42,024 nt of DNA. It comes from Moraxella lacunata. GTDB taxonomy: Bacteria; Pseudomonadota; Gammaproteobacteria; Pseudomonadales; Moraxellaceae. The stretch is taken from contig NZ_MXAN01000052.1 in assembly GCF_002027545.1 (NCBI RefSeq), forward strand, positions 1 through 42,024, given 5' to 3'. Position 1 is the stretch's first letter, and every line of letters starts with the position of its first letter. Positions 34,414 to 42,024 of the stretch are shown piece after piece. Below the pieces are notes generated by a model. The model was not told where the DNA came from and searched no databases. It worked only from the letters and a program-made list of their open reading frames with translations. A program made the translations under genes and the position numbers.

Positions 34414-35118
34414 CTATACATCGCCTTGGGCGTAGTGGTTGATGACTTCATTGATGTTTTTTAGGCAATAATCAATCGTGCCGTCCCCACAAAAACGACT
34501 CACCAAAAACCACTCGGCACACAGCATACCACGCCCTTTGATGATATCGCTGATGATGAGATATTTGTTGGCACTCAAAAATTCTAGCAGTTTTTGGGTG
34601 TCGCTACTGGGCAATTCGGTTAAATACCACCGTCTTTTGTCTTTTAATAGGGCTTGCTCTTCTTCGGTGGGGGTAATCTCGCCTGTAAATTGCTTGAGTG
34701 TTTTGGCGATGTCATCATCAAATCCCCACATTTGCTGATAGGTGCTTACCGCTCGTTTGTCTATTTGATTAAAATTGGCGGACAAATCTGCTTTTTTTAA
34801 AGAAATGTTTTCACGATAAATAATATCATCAATCTTAATGGTTAATTGAATTTGTAAGTCGGCTTTTTTATATTTTTGGGTCAAGTCAAATTGCTCGGCA
34901 CTAATGCCAAATTGTGTGGCTTTGTTTTTATTTAGGCGTGTAGGAATGTGCATGGCGTTAAGCGTTTGAATATTATCGGTGTTATAGCCCATTATGGTAA
35001 GCCATGCTTGGACGTGAGTGTCATTTTTATAATCATTGAATTTGGCGACAATGGTTTTTTCATTATCAAATCCGCCTTTTGCAGTGACCGAACCCAATTG
35101 TTGTTTGTCATTAAACAT
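34414..35118 (-). CDS. Probable type II restriction endonuclease
   Basis: The 234-residue product follows a DNA cytosine methyltransferase gene by 16 bp on the same strand, the standard arrangement of a type II pair. A PD-(D/E)XK-like core can be read in YKKADLQIQLTIKID with downstream ENISLKKADL (an acidic residue in a strand then E-x-x-x-x-K), but I cannot fix catalytic residues with confidence. The N-terminus MFNDKQQLGSVTAKGGFDNE is reminiscent of the NgoBV/NlaIV (GGNNCC) type enzymes from memory; site specificity should be treated as a guess. The gene is intact. Confidence 0.75.
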   Translation of the reverse strand: MFNDKQQLGSVTAKGGFDNEKTIVAKFNDYKNDTHVQAWLTIMGYNTDNIQTLNAMHIPTRLNKNKATQFGISAEQFDLTQKYKKADLQIQLTIKIDDIIYRENISLKKADLSANFNQIDKRAVSTYQQMWGFDDDIAKTLKQFTGEITPTEEEQALLKDKRRWYLTELPSSDTQKLLEFLSANKYLIISDIIKGRGMLCAEWFLVSRFCGDGTIDYCLKNINEVINHYAQGDV

Positions 35119-35134
35119 TGTAGTTACCCTAATA

Positions 35135-36094
35135 TTATTTGATGTTTTTTAAAATGGCTTTTAAAACAGGAATTGCCACACTATTACCAAATTGCTTATA
35201 GGCTTGGGCATCTTTTGGATTGATGATAAAATCATCGCCAAAGCCTTGCAATCTGGCACATTCTCGGGGGGTAAGTTTGCGAATGTGTCCGTCTATGTGA
35301 TATAGTCCCGTTTTTGCCCCAATGCCCCCGCCATGTGCCGATAACGTAATGGCATGACCGTCCGTGTGATAAATGCGCTCGCCTTGTCCACCTTTACCGA
35401 CAATGCCAATTTGAATGGGTTTGTTTGGCAATATTTTATTACCATGTTTATCAAAACTGGCTTGATAATTATTTTTAAAAATAATATCATCGCGCTGTAT
35501 TGGGGCAATGTTGGGATTATTTTGTAGAATATCCAAAACACAAATAGGAGAATTGTCGCCAACAGGAAAAGTAAAGTCATTTTGGTTTAGGCTATCATGA
35601 AATCCGATAATATAAATTCGCTCTCGGTTTTGGGGTACGCCAAAATGCGATGCGTTTAATACTTGATAATGCACACGATAGCCCAAGTCATTTAAATGAG
35701 CCAATATCACGTTTAGGGTGTTGCCATTATCATGCTTGGCAAGGTTTTTGACATTTTCTAATAAGACGATTTTGGGGGTGTGGTGTTTTATGATGCGCAC
35801 AATATCAAAAAACAACGTCCCACGCACGTCATCAAAGCCTTTTTGTTTGCCAGAGATAGAAAACGCTTGACAGGGAAATCCTGCACACAAAATATCGTGG
35901 GCAGGAATGTCGTGTTCGGCAATCTGGGTGATGTCGCCATGTGGCATGATGCCATAATTGGCGTGGTAAGTGTGGCAGGCGTGGCGATCTATCTCGCTGG
36001 CAAACACGCAAGTCGCCCCAAAATGGCTTAGGGCTTGATGAAAACCGCCAATACCTGCAAACAAGTCAATAAAAGTGCTTTGGGCTAAATTCAT
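35135..36094 (-). CDS. DNA (cytosine-5) methyltransferase
   Basis: The 319-residue product has the ordered motifs of C5 methylases: I DLFAGIGGFHQAL, IV GFPCQAFS with catalytic Cys75, VI ENVKNL, VIII QNRERIYIIGF, a target-recognition region containing GIVGKGGQGERIY and ITLSAHGGGIGAKTG, IX RKLTPRECARLQGF and X GNSVAIPVL. The recognition region is of the type seen in GGNNCC-type enzymes, but this is tentative. The ATG at 36094 overlaps the thrB stop (ATGA), so the methylase is translationally coupled to thrB. Confidence 0.93.
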   Translation of the reverse strand: MNLAQSTFIDLFAGIGGFHQALSHFGATCVFASEIDRHACHTYHANYGIMPHGDITQIAEHDIPAHDILCAGFPCQAFSISGKQKGFDDVRGTLFFDIVRIIKHHTPKIVLLENVKNLAKHDNGNTLNVILAHLNDLGYRVHYQVLNASHFGVPQNRERIYIIGFHDSLNQNDFTFPVGDNSPICVLDILQNNPNIAPIQRDDIIFKNNYQASFDKHGNKILPNKPIQIGIVGKGGQGERIYHTDGHAITLSAHGGGIGAKTGLYHIDGHIRKLTPRECARLQGFGDDFIINPKDAQAYKQFGNSVAIPVLKAILKNIK

Positions 36095-37098
36095 GAGCGG
36101 ACAGCACGCCCCCAATGAAAACTCGCCAACCGTTTCATCAAATCAGGATTTTTGACCATGATATCATTACCTGTGCGTCCTTGTTCACGGTTATAATAAA
36201 TCACGTTTAGGCGTAGTAGCCAAAAAATCGTGGCAGAGTAGGCAAGCATGATGGGCAGGGCGGTTTTTTCGTTGTCCGTTAAGGGGCGAATGCCATCATA
36301 GCCGTCTATAAAGGCAGTCATTTTATCGGTGTTAAAATTCACGCTCTCGCCATCTGTGGCATTGCCCCAAGTCGTACAAAAATCGTTAATGGTAATGGCA
36401 ATGTCCATCAAATAATGCTCCACCGACACTTCGGTAAAGTCCAAAAGCCCCGTAAGTGTAGCCGTATCGCCCGAAAAATCCCACAAGGTATTATCGGTAA
36501 ACATGTCCAAATGACACAATCCCCTTGGCAAGTCATGGGGCAAATTGGCATAGGCTGCCCAAATGTCATTCATGAGACGGGCTTCATCGGTGGGCATATA
36601 GGCGGTTTCACGCTCTTTGACCCTTGCCCAGTCGTACAGTGGCACGCCGTAGTTTTCGGCAGGTTGTAGTGTTTGTAAGGTCTCATGAAGTGTCGCCAAC
36701 GCTTGCCCCATGGCGTGGCACATGGCGGTGTCGGTGTCGGTGGGGTGTGAGCCTGAGAGTCTTGGCACGACTAGGATTGCCTTGTTTTCGTATCGCATGA
36801 CGCAGTCGCTACCGATGTCATCGCCTGTGGCGGTGAGTTTGACAAGTGGTGGGGCGATTGGCAATTTGTCTTTTAGGGCGTGCATGACCGTTGCCATTTT
36901 GATGATATCGGCAGGGACACGCTCTTCAAATAGCGTGAACACATAGCTAAACTCATCGCCCACGTCGCTGTCGGTTTGGATAAACCAGTTGGAATTTTTA
37001 ATGCCTTGGGTGATTGGAATGGCACGCTTGAATTTTACGCCAAACAAACCACAAAACGCAAAAAATTCATCATCAGATAGGTGGGTATAGACGGACAT
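36091..37098 (-). CDS. thrB: Homoserine kinase ThrB (choline-kinase-like type)
   Basis: ThrB phosphorylates homoserine in threonine synthesis. The 335-residue product belongs to the aminoglycoside-phosphotransferase-like homoserine kinases of Pseudomonas and Moraxellaceae: MSVYTHLSDDEFFAF start, ITQGIKNSNWFIQT, catalytic LCHLDMFTDNTLW (HxD...N) and LLDFTEVSVEHYLMDIA. The length is typical. The TGA stop overlaps the ATG of the downstream methylase gene. Confidence 0.9.
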   Translation of the reverse strand: MSVYTHLSDDEFFAFCGLFGVKFKRAIPITQGIKNSNWFIQTDSDVGDEFSYVFTLFEERVPADIIKMATVMHALKDKLPIAPPLVKLTATGDDIGSDCVMRYENKAILVVPRLSGSHPTDTDTAMCHAMGQALATLHETLQTLQPAENYGVPLYDWARVKERETAYMPTDEARLMNDIWAAYANLPHDLPRGLCHLDMFTDNTLWDFSGDTATLTGLLDFTEVSVEHYLMDIAITINDFCTTWGNATDGESVNFNTDKMTAFIDGYDGIRPLTDNEKTALPIMLAYSATIFWLLRLNVIYYNREQGRTGNDIMVKNPDLMKRLASFHWGRAVRS

Positions 37099-37278
37099 GG
37101 GTTAGCCTTTTTTGTCAAATAAAATCTTTATTTTAAAACTTTTTGCAAAAATTTACGACTATTTTTTGACTTTTTAAGTATTTATACCCAAGCGGTTGCC
37201 CTTGTTTTTAACCATGATAACGTTTATCATAACCAAACACCCCAATCTACCCAAAATCCACCAAACAAGGAACACCCC

Positions 37279-40200
37279 ATGACCCAATCCGCCCCCAAAA
37301 CCAAAAAAGACATTTTAGCCGAATTTGACCACATCATCGCCACAGGCGAGCTTAGCCAAATCATTCCCTTTTTGGACGCTCACAAGCAAGGCAACGTAAG
37401 CGAGCTTAAAAAACAGCTCAACAAAGCCCGCCGATATTATCTGGACTGGTATGAAGTCAAAGAAAACGGCAGAACGGTTGGCACAAGTGTGCGTGGCACG
37501 CCCAATCAAGAGCGAATGCTGTTTTGTTTGGCATTGGCGTTATTATCGCCCAGTGATTTTAATGGGCGTTGGCTTGATTGCTTTACACAGGTGTTACGGT
37601 ATATGTCCGACCCTGATTATTATAAAAGTTTGGATAACAAAAACAATACCATGCCCATGGTTTTTGACATCATCAAGCATTTTGATTTTAAAGAACTGTT
37701 TAATATCTATATGGCAGAATGTGTTAAAAGAGAGATAATGTGGGGATTAGATTATCCATTATTAAGACGATTAGAAAATGCCAAGCTGATAGATCATCAC
37801 CCCCAACTATTTGCCATGACAATCGCTAGATTTACAATGCCAAATGATATGCCTAAAAAGAAATTAAGCATTGATGAATACCGAGAATTTGTCTTTTCAT
37901 CAGACATTATGATTCGTGATGTCAAATTATTATTTGAATATGAAACTCATGTGAGTTGGACGACATTTGGTTATTTAGACAGGCAGACATTTAAAGAATA
38001 TAAACACGGTTAATTTTGGCTTTATTTTATTCCCGAATTTGTCAAACAGGGCAGATTAGACCGTCAATTTGTTCTACAAAAATGCCTAGAAATCCAAACA
38101 GGACTTTGGAAAACAACCAGCAAAGGTTTTTTTAAAGAAGTTTTTAAAGCACTCTCCCCAACCATAGATGAGCTTATCACATATCAAGAGCAGATTTTTG
38201 TTTTATTGCACAGTGATTATAAACCTGCGGTTAATTTTGCCATTGAACTTATCAAACAAATCATTCTTGATGAGCGGTTTTTATTAGATGAATTTATAGA
38301 ATTCGTTAGTCCTGTGATGATGAATGCCGATTTTAAAGGCGGTATCAAATCGCTACTTGTGTCCTTTGATAAATTATTAAAAACCAAACCGCATTTGATT
38401 AAGCATTTGTATCCTATCATCAGCTCGGTGTTATTTGTCAATGAATTAGCCTTACAAGAGCGAGCGGTAAAAATACTTGCCAAATACGCCAATGAAAAAG
38501 CCTTAGATGATGAATACGACAATCTACAAAATGCCTTGCACGCCATTTATGACACCTTACCAAATGACATTAAATCAGGATTGGCCCCGATTTATACACC
38601 CATACTGGATAATGGCGAGCATGATTCATCAAATGACGTATCTGATGAACCATTTGATAATGACACAGGCACAGATTATTATTATGATAATAGCGTCAAT
38701 ATTGATTATTTTGCCGATGAGCGAAAAATCACGCTTTATGATGATTTTAATGAGTTGATATTTAATTTTGGGCAATTAGAACATGGCGATAACCCCATAG
38801 AGATTGAGATTTATATGGCAAGTTATTTATCCTTAAAACAACAAGGCAAATTCCCAAGCGATGATAACACCCAACTAAAATCAGTATTGGATAAATACCG
38901 TCATCAGTGGTCAAATAATTATATATTTGTAATATTTAAAACAGAATTTTTAAATCATATTTATCAAAATAAAGATGAAAAAATCGGCACTCATCAATAT
39001 AAATTTTTAAACTCTTATCACGCCATAGTGAAGCAGTTTATTGCACTTGATAAGATAAATGACGGCAAAAGTGATGATCCCTTATCGCTATTATCCACGC
39101 CAACCCATGCACCTGCTTATATAGAGCCTGCGATATTGGTAGAGCGACTCATCGCCTATCAGAAGGCGGGGGTAGAGATTGATTTGACCGATTATGCCAT
39201 AGCATTGGCTCGCACGCCACGAGCGAGTATAGAGCCTGCCCTTGATTTATTACCCCAAATCACAGATGAGCTTATCCGTGAGAGCTTGGCATTTGCCTTT
39301 GGACAAACTGAATTACCCAAGACCATTCCGCCCCAAGCAATCAGCGAAAAGTTTGGTTATGAAAAAGGCGAGCATTATCAAGCATGGCGGGGCATATTTG
39401 CAACCGTAGCCAAAACGCATTATCCCAATATAGAGCTGGATTATTCTCATGAATATGCCAAAATATTTGATAAGGTGGTGGTTAATGATGATATTGAAAT
39501 AGCCCCTTATCGTTATACCGCAATAGACTATATGAGCTATGGAGAATTTCAACGTCGATTATTAAAAAATAATATTAAAGATAAAAGCCGTTTGGTGAGT
39601 TTTGAATTATCTCAATTCAATAGACCTTATTCAAGTGATATACAGCTAATAAAATTGAATTTTACTACGGAAACCGTTCGCCCTAAACTTGTCGAAGGGT
39701 CGGTTTCCGTTATGGTTCGACAGGCTCACCACGAACGGGAGCCGTAGTACTTTTTCATTTTGTAGAGTGTATATCGTTATTGTTTTTCAGACATTGGCAG
39801 ACCGCCATATTCGATATTTGATGACAATGCAATGATATTGTTGCCAAAATATCTAACTATCGTCAATTAAACTGAAAGCGACAAATTTTTATCAGCGACT
39901 GAATATTGTGATACAGAAATTTTTGGTAAAACTTCTATTCCTGTTTTACAACTTATGATGAGCGATGATTATCCTTATAATCCTTATACCCAGTTTATCA
40001 TGACGGCGTGCTGTTTTGCCAAAGACAAAGCCATAAGATTGGCGGTGGTGGATTTGATGAGTTTTGCCATTGGTCATCGCAGATTGGATATTGATGCCTT
40101 TGCCCGTCATAGTAGCGAATGGATCAATCATAGCTCCGCCCCATTTAATCGTTATGTAGAATGTATCCAAAGCCTGTCTGAATATGGTGGTGATTATGCG

Positions 40201-40413
40201 GTCATTGTCAAAGAGATTATTGGAAAGACGTTATTAAAACTTTGTTTTGATGATAAATTACCGACCAATTTTAAAAAGTATTTGGAGCTGTATTATTTAT
40301 TATTGTCCCAATCCAATACCAAAGCCGATGATGATATGATGATAAAGCTACATGAATTTGTGGCAATATCAGGGAGCGTCAAGGCAATCGTAAATAAAAT
40401 TGGTAAATTATAA
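37279..40413 (+). pseudogene. Large repeat-type protein gene (probable DUF6493) broken by three in-frame stops and a 127-bp MITE
   Basis: One reading frame runs from the ATG at 37279 (AAGGA site) to 40413, interrupted only by TAA (38011-38013), a TAG brought by a 127-bp element (39745-39747) and TAA (39868-39870). No frameshift is needed: KEYKHG is followed by FWLYFIPEFVKQG, and SDI rejoins YRYCFSDIGRPPYS once the element plus one TA is removed. The ancestral protein was about 1000 residues, helical and repeat-like. Length and the neighbouring SWIM zinc-finger gene suggest the DUF6493 family, which often pairs with SWIM proteins; the identification is by context and character rather than a clear motif. 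No function can be assigned. Confidence 0.7.
39643..39769 (+). mobile_element. 127-bp MITE, copy 2
   Basis: This copy has the same length and nearly the same sequence as 5069-5195 (for example GAGCCG for GAACCG), flanked by TA (39641-39642 and 39770-39771). It is inserted in the same orientation and the same frame relative to the host gene, so it adds the same 34-residue tail ending in HHEREP before its TAG. Confidence 0.92.
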
Positions 40414-40417
40414 TTAA

Positions 40418-40537
40418 ACTTCCTGCAAAACTAGGTTTTCCGTTCGCCCTGAGCTTGTCGAAGGGTAGCGGAAAACCGTTATGGGCAGGCATAGCTCACC
40501 ACGAACGGTTTTCTTCAATTGGAGTTTTGCAGGAAGT
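40418..40537 (+). mobile_element. 120-bp inverted-repeat element with 15-bp ends
   Basis: Exact terminal inverted repeats ACTTCCTGCAAAACT (40418-40432) and AGTTTTGCAGGAAGT (40523-40537) enclose a core related to that of the 127-bp elements (CCGTTCGCCCTGAGCTTGTC, CTCACCACGAACGG). It lies 4 bp after the end of the large pseudogene. Confidence 0.88.
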
Positions 40538-40560
40538 CTGTTAGTTAAAAGGATAAAAAC

Positions 40561-41913
40561 ATGAGCCTTGCCGACATTGATATCAGTTATCAATCCCCCA
40601 GCCGATTGATAAAAAAACCAACCTTTGATGAATTGGTATTATCTCATCATACCGACATCGAAGATCTAGCCGACATTCCGTGCTTTTTTTGGGGCGAAAT
40701 CACCGAGCCACTGCCGACCGCCAAAGCCTTGATGTGCCTAAGCCGTGTGGTGCGGTCAAGTTTTGCCCCCATACCTGTATCATTAAGAGACCCGATTATC
40801 AGTGCAGGGCGAGACGAATTACGCTTTGAAGGCTTTTCATCGTGTAATGGGGTGTATGCCCGTTTGGATTTGTTATCGGACGGCATGGACGGCGAATTTA
40901 TCGCACATGGCACGACCAATGTGGATTTTAATGAACCGATGATAAATGCCCTAAATGCCGTCAAAAAGAATGAACTTATGATGATGAGCGTGGGCGATAA
41001 AGAAGTTAATATCAGCACCGATGTGGGTAACATCAAAGAGAAAAAAGTGAAATTGCCCGACCGCTGGATAAAAGGGCTAACCAGTGTGCAGGTCTATATG
41101 GCGGATATGGTGGAGATATTTAGATTAAATAAAATGCAAAGTATGCAGTTTTTTAATGCCATACCCAAATCCAAAAATAACGCCACGCTGTATTTGACTT
41201 ATAAATTAAATAAAGTCGTGATAAGTCCCATTTATGCCAAAGGGAGCATAAAAGTGGGTGGTTTGGAGCGACTTCGGTTATTAGAAAATCTGGTGCCGTA
41301 TATTGATAGCATGGTGTTTTTTCAAAATATCAATGATGATAAAGACAGCCAGAGTATGGCAATACAGATTTATATGAAACACATGCGACTGACATTGGCA
41401 ATCTCACCGCACAATCATCGGGGGTTTTCGGGGGAAGGGAATATATTGCAACAGATAACACATGAATTGCCAACAGAATATATTTATGCCTTTAATCATG
41501 TATTAAAAAGTAATGAGAATTTTGACCCAACCACATTAGCCATAGACAATGATTTGTATATTGACGATGTTAAAAGTTTGACCACGCATTTATCTATGAT
41601 TGGGCTGTTGGGATTTGATTTGTATAGCGACAGTTATTATTATCGCCGACTGCCTTTTAACATGAATAAATTATTATCGCTAAACCCCCGCCTAAATAAC
41701 GCCAAAAAACTCATCAAAGACGATAATATCACGCTCGTTCATCATCGTCCTAATGATACCCTTGCTCATGTCAAAAGTGGTGAGCATACCTATACGGTGG
41801 TCATCACAGACACCCATGCCAAATGCACCTGCCAATGGTATGCCAAACATCAGATCAAGCGTGGGTTGTGTAAGCATATTTTGGGCGTGCAGATGATGAT
41901 AAATGCGTTGTGA
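40561..41913 (+). CDS. SWIM zinc-finger protein
   Basis: The 450-residue product ends with a SWIM zinc finger: Cys422-x-Cys424, then 12 residues, Cys437-x-His439 (CTCQWYAK...GLCKHILG). The preceding 400 residues form an uncharacterised domain (FFWGEITEPLPTAKALMCLS, DRWIKGLTSVQVYMADMVEIF). SWIM fingers occur in proteins binding DNA or partner proteins. The paired large gene upstream is dead, while this gene is intact; an AAGGA site stands before the ATG. The cargo or target is unknown. Confidence 0.8.
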   Translation: MSLADIDISYQSPSRLIKKPTFDELVLSHHTDIEDLADIPCFFWGEITEPLPTAKALMCLSRVVRSSFAPIPVSLRDPIISAGRDELRFEGFSSCNGVYARLDLLSDGMDGEFIAHGTTNVDFNEPMINALNAVKKNELMMMSVGDKEVNISTDVGNIKEKKVKLPDRWIKGLTSVQVYMADMVEIFRLNKMQSMQFFNAIPKSKNNATLYLTYKLNKVVISPIYAKGSIKVGGLERLRLLENLVPYIDSMVFFQNINDDKDSQSMAIQIYMKHMRLTLAISPHNHRGFSGEGNILQQITHELPTEYIYAFNHVLKSNENFDPTTLAIDNDLYIDDVKSLTTHLSMIGLLGFDLYSDSYYYRRLPFNMNKLLSLNPRLNNAKKLIKDDNITLVHHRPNDTLAHVKSGEHTYTVVITDTHAKCTCQWYAKHQIKRGLCKHILGVQMMINAL

Positions 41914-42024
41914 AGTCATTAGATGAATGGGGTGGATTGCAATTTGTGCTTGGTAATCAAGAATGGAGCATGAAATTTTGGCATTGTTCAATTAAGCTTT
42001 TTAAAATATGGACGTGTAGATACC

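Noticed and set aside
7569..39870. Stop-codon reassignment to explain multiple in-frame stops
   Set aside because: All three stops occur inside decayed genes while also ending intact core genes normally (for example TAA for miaB and TGA for thrB); nonsense mutation is simpler.
41914..42024. A further gene at the window end
   Set aside because: Only a 17-residue frame with no ribosome site is seen; nothing can be supported in these 111 bases.

Overview
The window looks like a chromosomal segment of a low-GC gammaproteobacterium of the Moraxellaceae, most likely Moraxella or a close relative. This is inferred from the core genes (pstSCAB-phoU-phoB-phoR-ppx, miaB, ygfB-zapA, yggS-pilT-pilU, fur, thrB), the A/T-rich intergenic DNA and the many short inverted-repeat elements. 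No ribosomal RNA is present to confirm it.

Layout. (1) 1-7 kb: part of a type VI secretion (T6SS) operon on the plus strand (hcp, tagJ/impE-like, tssE, tssF, tssG). It is followed by a proteasome-beta-like Ntn-hydrolase gene and a VgrG-C-terminus-like (DUF2345) gene, each interrupted by a small inverted-repeat element. (2) 6.2-10.3 kb: an effector/immunity region. A phosphodiester-glycosidase (NAGPA)-like candidate effector has a duplicated three-helix membrane protein gene behind it, the second copy carrying a nonsense codon. Two tandem headless toxin-44-like cassettes follow, each with a paralogous single-helix immunity candidate. (3) 10.3-10.7 kb: a small inverted-repeat element, a terminator and tRNA-Gly(GCC), which mark the border with core genes. 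(4) 10.7-20 kb: the complete phosphate regulon on the minus strand (pstS, pstC, pstA, pstB, phoU, phoB, phoR, ppx), with tandem Pho boxes in front of pstS. (5) 20-33 kb: mostly housekeeping genes: miaB, a ClpX-like AAA+ gene broken by one stop codon, a zinc alcohol dehydrogenase, ygfB, a small coiled-coil gene, zapA with a long repeat-rich extension, yggS, pilT, pilU, fur, a di-heme peroxidase and a frameshifted siderophore-esterase-like gene. (6) 33-42 kb: a class II glutamine amidotransferase, a type II restriction-modification pair translationally coupled to thrB, and a roughly 1000-codon probable DUF6493-type pseudogene (three in-frame stops) next to a SWIM zinc-finger gene.

Two themes stand out. 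First, at least six short inverted-repeat element types are scattered here. Two of them (127 bp and 89 bp) can be delimited to the base, because the interrupted reading frames rejoin exactly when the element plus one TA target duplication is removed. Second, many accessory genes are decaying through single in-frame nonsense codons rather than frameshifts. The most novel material is the T6SS-linked 4.7-10.3 kb stretch: a proteasome-like Ntn protein inside a T6SS operon, an NAGPA-like candidate effector with a duplicated membrane immunity gene, and toxin-44-like cassettes whose immunity proteins appear to face the periplasm.
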